Counted from the first letter of the stretch, positions 52,446 to 61,368 are shown. The stretch is DNA of 64,000 nt from Psychroserpens sp. (GCA_017643165.1 JAEPNY010000002.1:374970-438969); one strand, 5' to 3'. Notes: generated by a model not told the origin, from the letters alone. Translations and numbers: made by a program.

Positions 52446-54281
52446 ATGTCTGAAAAAGCAACAAAAAAAGCAGAAGTAGCAACTACTGAAGCTCCTAAAG
52501 CTGAAGCTCCTCAAATCTCTGAAGCTCAAGCAAATCCAGAAAAATACTTAGCAGATTTCAATTGGCACAATTACGAAGAAGGAATTGATCCAGTTGATGA
52601 CAAGCAATTAGAAGAATTTGAAAAATTAGTATCTGAAAATTTTGTGGATACCTTAGATGATGAAGTCGTAGAAGGTGTAGTAGTTCACATTACTGATCGT
52701 GATGCTATCATTGATATCAACGCTAAGTCTGAAGGTGTGATCTCATTAAATGAGTTCCGTTACAATCCAGATCTTAAAGTTGGTGACAAAGTAGAAGTAT
52801 TAATTGACGTTCGTGAAGATGCAACAGGACAATTAGTATTATCTCACAGAAAAGCTCGTGTGATCAAAGCATGGGATCGCGTAAACAACGCACATGACAC
52901 TGGTGAAATCGTTAATGGTTTTGTAAAATGCAGAACTAAAGGTGGTATGATCGTAGATGTATTTGGTATTGAAGCATTCTTACCAGGTTCACAAATCGAT
53001 GTGAAGCCAATTAGAGATTACGACCAGTACGTAAATAAAACTATGGAGTTCAAGGTTGTTAAAATCAATCACGAATTCAAAAACATCGTTGTATCTCACA
53101 AAGCGCTTATCGAAGCTGATATCGAAGAGCAGAAGAAAGAGATTATCGGTCAGTTAGAAAAAGGTCAAGTATTAGAAGGTATTGTTAAGAATATTACGTC
53201 TTACGGTGTATTTATTGATTTAGGTGGTGTTGACGGATTAGTTCACATTACTGATCTTTCTTGGTCAAGAATCAACCATCCAAATGAGATCGTTGAATTA
53301 GATCAGAAATTAAATGTTGTGATCTTAGACTTCGATGAAGACAAGTCAAGAATCCAATTAGGTCTTAAACAATTAAGCAAGCATCCTTGGGAAGCTTTAG
53401 GTGACAACGTGAAAGTTGGAGATAAAGTTAAAGGTAAGGTTGTCGTTATCGCTGATTACGGTGCATTCGTAGAGGTTGAAGAAGGCGTTGAAGGTTTAGT
53501 TCACGTTAGTGAAATGTCTTGGTCAACACACTTACGTTCAGCTCAGGATTTCGTATCTGTAGGTGATGAGATCGAAGCAGTGATCTTAACACTTGATAGA
53601 GAAGATCGTAAGATGTCTCTTGGTATCAAGCAATTGACGCCAGACCCATGGACAGATATCACGTCTAAGTATCCTGTAGGATCTAAGCACTCAGGTATCG
53701 TACGTAACTTTACTAACTTTGGTGTTTTCGTAGAATTAGAAGAAGGTATTGATGGGTTAATTTATATCTCTGATTTATCTTGGACTAAGAAAATCAAGCA
53801 CCCAAGTGAATTTACTAACGTAGGTGATAAGTTAGATGTTGTTGTACTTGAGTTAGACGTTGAAGGACGTAAATTATCTTTAGGACACAAACAAACAACT
53901 GAAAACCCTTGGGATAAATATGAAACTGAATTCGCTTTAGGATCTACACACAATGCAGAGATTGCTGAAATCGTAGATAAAGGAGCGACGATCAACTTCA
54001 ACGAAGATATCGTAGCATTTGTTCCTTCACGTCACTTAGAAAAAGAAGACGGAAGCAAATTGAAAAAAGGTGAAGCTGCAGAATTCAAAATCATTGAGTT
54101 CAATAAAGAATTCAAAAGAGTTGTAGCATCTCACACTGCGATCTTCAAAGAAGAAGAAATAGCAAATATCAAAGCTGCTAAGAAGAAGCAAGAAGCTCAG
54201 GCTGCAGAAGCAAAACCAACTTTAGGTGATGCTAATGATGCTTTACAAGCACTTAAAGATAAAATGGACGGAAAGAAATAA
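52446..54281 (+). CDS. rpsA: 30S ribosomal protein S1
   Basis: The protein is 611 residues. An Ala/Glu/Lys-rich N-terminal tail (about 1-40) is followed by six S1 RNA-binding domains at about 70-140, 155-225, 240-310, 327-397, 412-485 and 500-565. Clear S1 units are VLEGIVKNITSYGVFIDLGG and KGKVVVIADYGAFVEVEEG. It is longer than the E. coli protein (557), mostly at the two ends. S1 helps mRNA bind the ribosome, of special interest here because flavobacterial mRNAs lack Shine-Dalgarno sites. The C-terminus is Ala/Lys-rich. Confidence 0.95.
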   Translation: MSEKATKKAEVATTEAPKAEAPQISEAQANPEKYLADFNWHNYEEGIDPVDDKQLEEFEKLVSENFVDTLDDEVVEGVVVHITDRDAIIDINAKSEGVISLNEFRYNPDLKVGDKVEVLIDVREDATGQLVLSHRKARVIKAWDRVNNAHDTGEIVNGFVKCRTKGGMIVDVFGIEAFLPGSQIDVKPIRDYDQYVNKTMEFKVVKINHEFKNIVVSHKALIEADIEEQKKEIIGQLEKGQVLEGIVKNITSYGVFIDLGGVDGLVHITDLSWSRINHPNEIVELDQKLNVVILDFDEDKSRIQLGLKQLSKHPWEALGDNVKVGDKVKGKVVVIADYGAFVEVEEGVEGLVHVSEMSWSTHLRSAQDFVSVGDEIEAVILTLDREDRKMSLGIKQLTPDPWTDITSKYPVGSKHSGIVRNFTNFGVFVELEEGIDGLIYISDLSWTKKIKHPSEFTNVGDKLDVVVLELDVEGRKLSLGHKQTTENPWDKYETEFALGSTHNAEIAEIVDKGATINFNEDIVAFVPSRHLEKEDGSKLKKGEAAEFKIIEFNKEFKRVVASHTAIFKEEEIANIKAAKKKQEAQAAEAKPTLGDANDALQALKDKMDGKK

Positions 54282-54301
54282 TTCCTGAAATTTAAAATTA
54301 G

Positions 54302-54331
54302 AAAGCCTCTCAGAAATGAGAGGCTTTTTTT
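54302..54331 (+). terminator. rpsA terminator
   Basis: AAAGCCTCTCA (54302-54312), loop GAAA, TGAGAGGCTTT (54317-54327), extended by a T run. The GAAA loop is a stable GNRA tetraloop. Confidence 0.92.
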
Positions 54332-54348
54332 GTGTTTACTAAAAGAGA

Positions 54349-54379
54349 TTGCAAAGCCTAATTATTTAGCTTAACTTTG
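54349..54379 (+). promoter_or_regulatory. Promoter of the pyrR-pyrB unit
   Basis: TTG (54349-54351), 20 bases, then TAACTTTG (54372-54379): full match to the Bacteroidota pattern. The leader is only about 20 bases, too short for a PyrR-type attenuator, so the usual Bacillus mode of pyr control is unlikely here. Confidence 0.68.
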
Positions 54380-54404
54380 TGCTCCAAATACGTTTGGAAA
54401 ACTT

Positions 54405-54944
54405 ATGAGTCAAAAAGTGTTACTTAATGCGAAAGAGGTAAACATCATTCTTCACCGATTGGCTTGTCAATTAATTGAAAATCACAACGACTTTGCGAAT
54501 ACAGTGCTAATAGGCTTGCAGCCTAGAGGGAAATTTTTGGCTAATCGTCTAGCGGAAATGCTAAAGAACGATTACAAGATCAAAAATGTGCAACTCGGCC
54601 ATTTAGATATCACCTTCTTTAGAGATGATTTTAGAAGAGGTGAAAAAATCCTAGAAGCAAACACCACTGAAATCAACTTTTTAGTTGAAAACAAGAACAT
54701 CGTCTTTATTGATGATGTGCTTTATACTGGTCGAAGTATTAGAGCAGCATTGACAGCTATACAATCATTTGGAAGGCCAAATGAAATAGAATTATTGACA
54801 CTAATTGACAGACGTTTTAGTAGACATTTACCAATTCAGCCAAACTATCGAGGCAGACAGGTAGATGCTATAAATGAAGAAAAGGTAAAGGTGAATTGGT
54901 TAGAAAATGAAGGCGAAGACGCCGTATATTTGATAAATAGTTAA
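54405..54944 (+). CDS. pyrR: PyrR-like phosphoribosyltransferase
   Basis: The protein is 179 residues. The PRPP-binding motif is IVFIDDVLYTGRSIRAAL (about 98-115), and the PyrR-type motif LIDRRFSRHLPIQPNYRGRQV (read in two parts around 137-157) is present. PyrR is uracil phosphoribosyltransferase and, in Firmicutes, an RNA-binding pyr attenuator. Here the leader is short, so a catalytic or other role is more likely. It is followed by pyrB after five bases. Confidence 0.9.
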   Translation: MSQKVLLNAKEVNIILHRLACQLIENHNDFANTVLIGLQPRGKFLANRLAEMLKNDYKIKNVQLGHLDITFFRDDFRRGEKILEANTTEINFLVENKNIVFIDDVLYTGRSIRAALTAIQSFGRPNEIELLTLIDRRFSRHLPIQPNYRGRQVDAINEEKVKVNWLENEGEDAVYLINS

Positions 54945-54949
54945 CGATT

Positions 54950-55882
54950 ATGAGCGAATTAAGTGTTAATCACTTACTGGGAATTAAATATCTTAATAAG
55001 AAAGATATTCAACTTATTTTTGAAACGGCCGATCATTTCAAGGAAGTTATAAATCGACCAATTAAAAAAGTGCCTTCGCTTAGAGATATAACGATTGCTA
55101 ATCTTTTCTTTGAAAATTCAACAAGAACGAAGTTGTCTTTTGAGCTTGCTGAAAAACGTTTATCTGCTGATGTGATTAATTTTTCCGCTTCGCAGTCTTC
55201 AGTTAAAAAAGGAGAAACCTTAATCGATACCGTCAATAATATTTTATCTATGAAAGTAGATATGGTAGTTATGCGCCATCCCAATCCTGGTGCAGGTGTG
55301 TTTTTATCACAGCATGTCGATGCAAGTATAATTAATGCTGGTGACGGAGCACATGAACATCCAACACAAGCACTTCTGGATAGTTACTCTATACGTGAGC
55401 GCCTTGGTGATGTTAAAGGTAAAAAGGTTGTTATAGTTGGTGATATCCTGCACAGTCGTGTAGCATTATCTAATATATATGCACTTAAACTTCAAGGTGC
55501 CGAAGTAATGGTTTGTGGCCCTAAAACTTTATTACCTAAGTATATTAAAGATCTTGGTGTAAAAGTAGAAACGAATTTGCGCAAGGCGCTTAATTGGTGT
55601 GATGTTGCAAATATGTTACGCGTTCAGAATGAACGAATGGACATAAGTTATTTTCCTTCAACCAGAGAGTATACACAACAATATGGTGTGAATAAAGCAT
55701 TATTAGAATCTTTAGATAAAGAGATCACAATCATGCATCCTGGACCGATCAATAGAGGTGTAGAAATTACAAGTGACGTCGCCGATTCAGATCAAGCGAT
55801 CATTCTTGATCAAGTTGAAAACGGTGTGGCTATACGAATGGCAATAATTTATTTGTTGGCTTCAAAAATTAAACACGTTTAA
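54950..55882 (+). CDS. pyrB: Aspartate carbamoyltransferase catalytic subunit
   Basis: The protein is 310 residues. The carbamoyl-phosphate site is FFENSTRTKLSFELA (S57-T58-R59-T60), and other markers are HPTQALLDSY and MHPGPINRGVEI. It commits carbamoyl phosphate to pyrimidine synthesis. No pyrI regulatory subunit is adjacent. It lies five bases after pyrR and two before the next small gene. Confidence 0.95.
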   Translation: MSELSVNHLLGIKYLNKKDIQLIFETADHFKEVINRPIKKVPSLRDITIANLFFENSTRTKLSFELAEKRLSADVINFSASQSSVKKGETLIDTVNNILSMKVDMVVMRHPNPGAGVFLSQHVDASIINAGDGAHEHPTQALLDSYSIRERLGDVKGKKVVIVGDILHSRVALSNIYALKLQGAEVMVCGPKTLLPKYIKDLGVKVETNLRKALNWCDVANMLRVQNERMDISYFPSTREYTQQYGVNKALLESLDKEITIMHPGPINRGVEITSDVADSDQAIILDQVENGVAIRMAIIYLLASKIKHV

Positions 55883-55884
55883 TA

Positions 55885-56217
55885 ATGATATTTGATAAAA
55901 ACGGAAATATTACCATAATCACTCAAGAGAATGAATCGACCGTTGAGCTTGTTAAAAAGATCGAAGTGCTTTATGAGCGCTATAAGAACAATAATATCAT
56001 TGTAAACCTAACCAGTTTAGAGAAAGTCCATTTATCAGAAATTGTTGAGTTTTTACAAATTTCAAATACACATCGAAAAGCTAGACATTCCTTTGTTATC
56101 GTAACCAGTAGAATTGATCTTGACGAGACTCCTGATGAAATTGTTGTTGTTCCTACATTACAAGAAGCCTATGATATCATAGAAATGGAAGAAATTGAAC
56201 GCGATTTAGGATTCTAA
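55885..56217 (+). CDS. Small STAS-like protein upstream of ribonuclease Z
   Basis: The protein is 110 residues with alternating beta strands and helices (IIVNLTSLEKVHLSEIVEFLQ, SFVIVTSRIDLDETPDEIVVVPTLQEAYDII). The order and the final EAYDIIEMEEIERDLGF helix resemble a STAS/anti-sigma-antagonist-like fold, with no obvious phosphorylation Ser in a D-S-S motif. The gap to pyrB is two bases and to rnz five bases, so it is part of the same transcript. Similar small genes are often named ribonuclease Z by transfer, which does not fit this sequence. The function is unknown. Confidence 0.6.
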   Translation: MIFDKNGNITIITQENESTVELVKKIEVLYERYKNNNIIVNLTSLEKVHLSEIVEFLQISNTHRKARHSFVIVTSRIDLDETPDEIVVVPTLQEAYDIIEMEEIERDLGF

Positions 56218-56222
56218 GATCA

Positions 56223-57131
56223 ATGAAGTTACACGTCCTAGGATGCTACAGTGCCACGCCACGCACAAATACCAACCCAACAGCTCAGGTTCTTGAGATC
56301 AATAATCATATGTTTCTAATTGATTGCGGTGAAGGCACCCAGGTTGAGCTTCGTAGAAACAAAATCAAATTTAATCGAATCAAACATATTTTCATTTCGC
56401 ACCTGCATGGTGATCATTGTTTTGGTCTCGTAGGTTTGATTTCAACATTCCGATTGTTGACAAGAGAAGCTGATCTTCATGTCTACGCACCAAAAGGGTT
56501 GAAGGAGGTAATTACACTTCAAATGAAGTTATCAGACTCTTGGACCAATTACAAACTTATATTTCATGAACTTACTTCGAATACCTCAGAGTTGATCTAT
56601 GAAGATGATAAAGTTGAAGTACATACAATACCTCTAGATCACCGCGTCTATACGAACGGATTCTTGTTTAAAGAAAAACTAGGCGAGCGCAGACTAGATA
56701 TGAATGAAGTTCTTAATGCCGACATAGATGTTGCTTACTATAGAAAATTGAAACAAGGCGCTGATGTTCCTGATAATAAAGGCAACATCGTTAAGAATGA
56801 ATTGGTTACTAAAGCACCAAAACCTCCAAAAAGCTATGCGTTTTGTAGCGATACGGCATATAATGAGTCCATTGTTCCAATAATTAAAGATGTAAGCGTG
56901 TTATATCATGAATCTACATTTTTAGAGAAGAACAAGAAATTAGCAGCACCAACTAAGCACTCAACGGCGAAAGAAGCGGCTACAATTGCTAAAAAAGCGA
57001 ATGCTGGCCAATTAATCTTGGGACATTATTCAACGCGATACGATGATTTGAATTTATTTAAAGAAGAGGCGCAAACAATTTTTGAGAATGTTGAATTGGC
57101 AAAGGATGGTAAGAGCTTTACTTACGACTAA
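56223..57131 (+). CDS. rnz: Ribonuclease Z
   Basis: The protein is 302 residues. The metallo-beta-lactamase zinc motif HLHGDH is at residues 60-65 (ISHLHGDHCFGL). Later ligands are CSDTAYN, HESTF and the C-terminal GHYSTRY. The long insertion at about 140-205 (GERRLDMNEVLNADIDVAYY) is the flexible arm region of tRNase Z. It cleaves tRNA precursors at the 3' end. The last 14 bases overlap the convergent gene. Upstream genes: pyrR-pyrB and a small STAS-like gene. Confidence 0.94.
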   Translation: MKLHVLGCYSATPRTNTNPTAQVLEINNHMFLIDCGEGTQVELRRNKIKFNRIKHIFISHLHGDHCFGLVGLISTFRLLTREADLHVYAPKGLKEVITLQMKLSDSWTNYKLIFHELTSNTSELIYEDDKVEVHTIPLDHRVYTNGFLFKEKLGERRLDMNEVLNADIDVAYYRKLKQGADVPDNKGNIVKNELVTKAPKPPKSYAFCSDTAYNESIVPIIKDVSVLYHESTFLEKNKKLAAPTKHSTAKEAATIAKKANAGQLILGHYSTRYDDLNLFKEEAQTIFENVELAKDGKSFTYD

Positions 57132-57549
57132 TTTCAGATTTAAATTCATCAAGTTGTAACATCCATTCAATAGCTTCCTCTAAGCTATGACAACGCTTCA
57201 AACTTTTTTTGAAGAAATGCTTTTCTATCGTTGAATTGATATAACTAAAATCATTATAAGATACAATTGCGGTAGCAATTAAAAAATCATAGTCGTTATT
57301 AAAGTGCTGCCATAATTGCGGATCAAAAGAGTAGGAGTTCATTCGGTTTGCAATATATCCAACACGAGCGCCACTTCTAATATCTTCCGTAAATGCAGCG
57401 ATAAGTTCACTTGCTATCTCATGATCTACATGAATTCCTTCGTCGAGTTCAGAAATAATAAACCGGTTTGTAGCGAAGACAGTACCGAAGGAAAAATCTA
57501 TTTTTTTGTAAGGTAAGCGTTTCGAATATTTGCTGTCTTCAAATTTCAT
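57118..57549 (-). CDS. Uncharacterised 143-residue protein, convergent with rnz
   Basis: The protein has no signal or membrane segment. It reads as alternating alpha/beta with YKKIDFSFGTVFATNRFIIS, GARVGYIANRMNSYSFDPQLW and a C-terminal helix EEAIEWMLQLDEFKSEIS. This is reminiscent of the STAS/SpoIIAA-like or DUF7793-type single-domain proteins, but I cannot name it. It overlaps the end of rnz by 14 bases on the other strand. Confidence 0.6.
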   Translation of the reverse strand: MKFEDSKYSKRLPYKKIDFSFGTVFATNRFIISELDEGIHVDHEIASELIAAFTEDIRSGARVGYIANRMNSYSFDPQLWQHFNNDYDFLIATAIVSYNDFSYINSTIEKHFFKKSLKRCHSLEEAIEWMLQLDEFKSEISRK

Positions 57550-57631
57550 TAGTAGGGATTATTGCTTTAAATTTATAGTAAATTATTGAAGCGAGAAAGA
57601 AAAATAGTACTTATTAAAATATATTAGTCTA

Positions 57632-58279
57632 ATGAATAGAGACTTAGGGGATTACAGAAAGTCATATCAGAAACAAGAATTAGTAGAAGGTAATGTTAGT
57701 GACAATCCCATGGAACTTTTCCAGAAATGGTTTCATGAAGTAGATTCAAATTATGATGTCGATGAAACCAATGCCATGACCATTAGTACCATTGGACTGG
57801 ATGGTTTTCCGAAGGGTAGAGTGGTACTACTTAAAAAATACACGTACGAGGGTTTTATTTTTTACACCAATTATGAAAGTGAGAAGGGTAGAGCCATATT
57901 AGCGAATCCAAATGTATGTTTGTCATTTTTTTGGCCTTCTGCTGAACGTCAGATTATTATTAAAGGAAAAGCAGAAAAGATTGCAGAAAACTTAAGCGAT
58001 GGCTATTTTGAGTCACGTCCGAGAGGCAGTCAATTGGGAGCTGTAGTTTCTAATCAAAGTCAAATCATCAAAGATCGTTCTGTTCTTGAAACACGTTTGA
58101 AAGAATTGGAGCAGCAATATGAAGGAAAAGAAATACCACGTCCTGAATTTTGGGGTGGATTTATTGTAAAGCCGGTGGAAATAGAATTTTGGCAAGGACG
58201 ACCAAACCGGTTGCATGATCGGTTAAGATATTTATTAGATGAAGACTATAATTGGCAATTAGATAGATTATCTCCGTAA
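57632..58279 (+). CDS. pdxH: Pyridoxamine 5'-phosphate oxidase
   Basis: The protein is 215 residues. Markers: YRKSYQKQELVEG at the N-terminus, GFPKGRVVLLKKY (about 51-63, FMN/PLP binding), SEKGRAILANP, FFWPSAERQIIIKGKAEK (about 99-116), SQSQIIKDR-like NQSQIIKDR, and the C-terminal FWQGRPNRLHDRLRY (about 187-201). It makes pyridoxal phosphate, needed by the PLP enzymes elsewhere in the window. It has an 82-base gap to the previous minus-strand gene. Confidence 0.95.
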   Translation: MNRDLGDYRKSYQKQELVEGNVSDNPMELFQKWFHEVDSNYDVDETNAMTISTIGLDGFPKGRVVLLKKYTYEGFIFYTNYESEKGRAILANPNVCLSFFWPSAERQIIIKGKAEKIAENLSDGYFESRPRGSQLGAVVSNQSQIIKDRSVLETRLKELEQQYEGKEIPRPEFWGGFIVKPVEIEFWQGRPNRLHDRLRYLLDEDYNWQLDRLSP

Positions 58280-58342
58280 CTCACTTTTATCGACAAAAGA
58301 CATAAAATGTTCGCTGAAATACATAAAAATTCTTACAAAAAG

Positions 58343-58384
58343 TGCATTTCATCGATTATTTGCATAAATAATCGACAAAATGCA
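58343..58384. repeat. 42-base imperfect palindrome with clustered TCGA sites
   Basis: Outer arms TGCATTT (58343-58349) and AAATGCA (58378-58384) flank inner arms TCGATTATTT (58352-58361) and AAATAATCGA (58366-58375) with a GCAT centre. Only the two positions between inner and outer arms fail to pair. The element ATCGA(C/T) occurs four times nearby (58289, 58351, 58371, 58393). There is no T run, so it is not a normal terminator. Confidence 0.6.
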
Positions 58385-58472
58385 TGTATTTTATCGATTT
58401 TAACATTTTATTAACAGAACAAAGCTAAAGAGGCTTCTATTTTAGTAATCCCAAATCTAAAATACCCTCTTT

Positions 58473-58967
58473 ATGAAACCTACAAAGATACTGTCAGTTA
58501 TGGCATTAGTGGCTTTCTTATCATTCTCATGTTCTACGGAAAGTATTCCTGATGAATCATTAGAAAGTATGTCAATTCCGGCAGCCCCAGCCGCGAAAAC
58601 CATAGAAATCGAAATTCTAGAATTAATTAATGCACACAGAATTACCGAAGGATTAACACCATTAAACAACCATAATATCATTAAGGCTGTTGCATATACG
58701 CATACAGATTATATGGTAGAGGTTGATAATGTGTCGCATGACAATTTTTTCCAGCGCAAAAACAGTTTAATCGCAAATGCTTCAGCTACCAAAGTTTCAG
58801 AGAATGTAGCATATGCGTTTAACTCAGCAGAATCAGTTGTAAACGCCTGGCTCGAAAGCGAAGGTCATAGAGCTAACATTGAAGGTGATTACACTGATTT
58901 TGATATTTCAGCAGAACAAAACGAAGAAGGGAAGTGGTACTTCACGAATATCTTCATCAAACAATAA
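58473..58967 (+). CDS. CAP/SCP-domain lipoprotein
   Basis: The protein is 164 residues. It has a lipoprotein signal with lipobox Cys near residue 20 (LSFSC), a Ser/Pro-rich linker (about 22-45), and a CAP domain (about 48-163) with EILELINAHRITEGLTPL, HTDYMVEVDNVSHDNF (two His), SENVAYAF and WLESEGHRANIEG. These are the conserved positions of bacterial YkwD-like CAP proteins. The molecular role is uncertain. The 193-base upstream gap carries the large palindrome. Confidence 0.87.
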   Translation: MKPTKILSVMALVAFLSFSCSTESIPDESLESMSIPAAPAAKTIEIEILELINAHRITEGLTPLNNHNIIKAVAYTHTDYMVEVDNVSHDNFFQRKNSLIANASATKVSENVAYAFNSAESVVNAWLESEGHRANIEGDYTDFDISAEQNEEGKWYFTNIFIKQ

Positions 58968-59003
58968 TCATTAAAAATTGATTAATAGCAAATCACTATT
59001 TTT

Positions 59004-59033
59004 AAAGTCGCAGTTTTACTGCGGCTTTTTTTT
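59004..59033. terminator. Bidirectional terminator after the CAP gene
   Basis: AAAGTCGCAG (59004-59013), loop TTTTA, CTGCGGCTTT (59019-59028, one G-U), then a T run to 59033. The stop of the convergent small gene follows directly. Confidence 0.88.
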
Positions 59034-59034
59034 G

Positions 59035-59319
59035 TTAAAAACTGAAGGTAAAATCTCTAACCCTTTTAGGTGATCTTGAGTTATGGTCTTCATATTCTGC
59101 CCAAAACATGACATCTCTAGGATCTTTTACAGCAGCATCCAAATAGCGCTTAAAAACAGTGCTATTGCCTTGACTTAAATATATAATACATCGAATAACA
59201 CGATCTGAATGTAATTGCTCAAACCTATCTAAATAGCTTTCTAATAAGGATATAATTGCATCTTCCCTTGAATAGTGCCGTTCTAGTGCGTTAAAAACAT
59301 CTTTTGCTGGGTGATACAT
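59035..59319 (-). CDS. Small orphan protein
   Basis: The protein is 94 residues and mainly helical (DVFNALERHYSREDAIISLLES, read around 7-28), with VIRCIIYLSQGNSTVFKRYL and a basic C-terminus RSPKRVRDFTFSF. It has no signal or membrane segment. I know no family. It lies between two terminators and may be expressed alone. Its codon and base use look like those of its neighbours. Confidence 0.55.
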   Translation of the reverse strand: MYHPAKDVFNALERHYSREDAIISLLESYLDRFEQLHSDRVIRCIIYLSQGNSTVFKRYLDAAVKDPRDVMFWAEYEDHNSRSPKRVRDFTFSF

Positions 59320-59386
59320 AAATATTGGCGTTAGTGCTTATTAATTAAAATAATGGTGTTCTAATCTAATAATTATTATTTCAAAT

Positions 59387-59418
59387 AAAAAAGCAGACCT
59401 ATTAAAAGCCTGCTTTTT
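59387..59418 (-). terminator. Terminator of the OmpA/PorP operon
   Basis: On the minus strand AAAAAGCAG (59418-59410), a 13-base loop, and CTGCTTTTT (59396-59388) are followed by further T. It lies 22 bases after the OmpA-family gene stop. Confidence 0.78.
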
Positions 59419-59439
59419 CAAATTTAGTTTAGAGGGTAA

Positions 59440-61368
59440 TTATTCTTTTATGATATAGAAGTAAGAACGTCTGTTAAGTTGATGCTCTTCCTCAGTACAT
59501 TTAACGCCATTTGAACATTTATTCAATAATTGAGATTCACCATATCCGATAGCACTTTCAATTCGATCTGGTGAAATACCACGAGATAATAAGTATTCCA
59601 TAGTAGATTTAGCACGTCTGTCAGATAATTTCATATTGTATTTGTCACGACCGCGACTATCGGTGTGCGATTCAATTTTGATAACCATAGATGGGTGAGC
59701 ACGCATGACGTCAACAATGTTTTCCAATTCGTATTGTGCATCAGTTCTAATATTCCATTTATCGAAATCAAAGAAAATTGGATTGATAACAATTTGGCTG
59801 TCTTTGATTAATGGTTCGAGCAGTAGATCCACTTCATTTTCCTTCTCATTTTCATTATCTGTATCAACTTTCTTCTGATCTTCTTTAAAGTCATCTTTGG
59901 TGGCAATTACTGTATAGTTTGTATTACAGTCTACTTCAAACTTATATCGACCATCAACTCCAGTTTCAACTTCGGCTACTATTTTCCCGATTTCGTCAAC
60001 AAGTTTTACCGTTGAGCCGGAAAGGACATCATTAGTCGTTAGATTTCTTGTTGTTCCTGAAATTGTTTGAATACATACTGAAGCATCAAAACTATAAATG
60101 TCATCACTTCCTTGTCCGTCAGGTCGGTTAGAGGAGAAGTAACCTGTACTCTCATTCTCGTTATCACTTTCGTTTAAGAAAAACGCAAAGTCATCGAATC
60201 CACTATTATACGGAGCACCCAAATTTTCAGGTTCTGCAGTTTCATCTTTAATGATATTAGATTTGAAGATATCTAAGAAACCAAGATTGATATGTCCATC
60301 GCTCGAAAAGTAAAACGTACTATCCTGAGCAACAAATGGGAACATTTCACGTCCTTCAGTATTGATTTTATTACCTAAATTACGAGGTTCTGAATAGGAA
60401 TCACCTTCGATATCCACTACATAAATATCGGTTCCTCCAATACCACCTTCACGATCTGACACGAAGTAAAGTTGCTTTTCGTCAGCACTCAATGCAGGGT
60501 GACCTGTTGAAAAAATATCATCATTGAAAGGCAACTCTATCACATCTGCCCATTTTTCGCCATCGAACGTAGCTTTATAGAGCTTAAGGTGTGTTGTTCC
60601 TTTCTTATCGTATTTCAATTTCTTTGCACTTTTACTCACATTATCACGAGTAAAGTACATCGTCTTACCATCTTTAGTGATAGCAATAGACGCTTCATGG
60701 AAATCAGAGTTAACTTTGTCGCCATTAATAAAACTTGACGAACCATAAGTTGTTGAATCTGTATCAGTATTTACTTCAACTTGGTAAATATCCAAAAATG
60801 GTTCTTCATTCCAATTGTAGACTTTCTTTGTATCAGCACCTTTTGAAGAAGCAAAATACAACTGACCGTCATGTATAAATGACCCAAAGTCAGAATACTG
60901 CGAATTGATTGGTAAATTTACCAATTTAACGACCTTATTATTCTCAGTTTTTGAGAGTTCATCGAACTTTCCAATATGTTCTGGGTTATAACGTTTTCCA
61001 CGCGAGTCATCGTTTTGAATATCTGTAAATTTCTTCATCCACTCGTGGGCATCATCAAATTTACTTTGACTACGTAGAGATTGTATGTGTTTATATAAGT
61101 ATTCAGGATGCACTTCATCGTGACCATACATGTCCAACGCCAAATCATACCAGTAAGCTGCTTTTTCTGAATTTGAATTATTGTAGTAACAATCACCTAA
61201 GCGTGTAAGCACGTGTAAGCTTGTATCACCTTTTTTCAGTACTTCTTCGTATAATTCAGTTGCTTTGACATATCCAAAATTGCTAAAAAACTTATCCGCA
61301 AGTTTTTCTTGGGCAACCATATATGTGCTACTAAGTGCAAATAATAAGATTAAAAACTTTGATTTCAT
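59440..61368 (-). CDS. OmpA family protein with TPR, PD40 beta-propeller and carboxypeptidase-like domains
   Basis: The protein is 642 residues with a signal peptide ending near TYMVAQ. Order: TPR-like helices (about 22-115), a WD40/PD40 propeller (about 155-430, for example SDREGGIGGTDIYVVD and MYFTRDN), a carboxypeptidase regulatory-like domain (about 433-510), and an OmpA C-terminal domain (about 525-640) with IESHTDSRGRDKYNMKLSDR, the peptidoglycan-binding motif. This is the usual partner of PorP/SprF in type IX secretion clusters (PorE-like). It is the last gene of the three-gene operon and 14 bases after the PorP/SprF gene. Confidence 0.9.
   Translation of the reverse strand: MKSKFLILLFALSSTYMVAQEKLADKFFSNFGYVKATELYEEVLKKGDTSLHVLTRLGDCYYNNSNSEKAAYWYDLALDMYGHDEVHPEYLYKHIQSLRSQSKFDDAHEWMKKFTDIQNDDSRGKRYNPEHIGKFDELSKTENNKVVKLVNLPINSQYSDFGSFIHDGQLYFASSKGADTKKVYNWNEEPFLDIYQVEVNTDTDSTTYGSSSFINGDKVNSDFHEASIAITKDGKTMYFTRDNVSKSAKKLKYDKKGTTHLKLYKATFDGEKWADVIELPFNDDIFSTGHPALSADEKQLYFVSDREGGIGGTDIYVVDIEGDSYSEPRNLGNKINTEGREMFPFVAQDSTFYFSSDGHINLGFLDIFKSNIIKDETAEPENLGAPYNSGFDDFAFFLNESDNENESTGYFSSNRPDGQGSDDIYSFDASVCIQTISGTTRNLTTNDVLSGSTVKLVDEIGKIVAEVETGVDGRYKFEVDCNTNYTVIATKDDFKEDQKKVDTDNENEKENEVDLLLEPLIKDSQIVINPIFFDFDKWNIRTDAQYELENIVDVMRAHPSMVIKIESHTDSRGRDKYNMKLSDRRAKSTMEYLLSRGISPDRIESAIGYGESQLLNKCSNGVKCTEEEHQLNRRSYFYIIKE

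Noticed and set aside
54385-54404. PyrR-binding attenuator before pyrR
   Set aside because: The leader inferred from the promoter is about 20 bases, too short for an antiterminator/terminator pair.
58343-58384. dif site for XerD at the large palindrome
   Set aside because: The spacing and arm sequences do not fit the 11-6-11 layout of known dif sites, and symmetry is much more complete than in dif.
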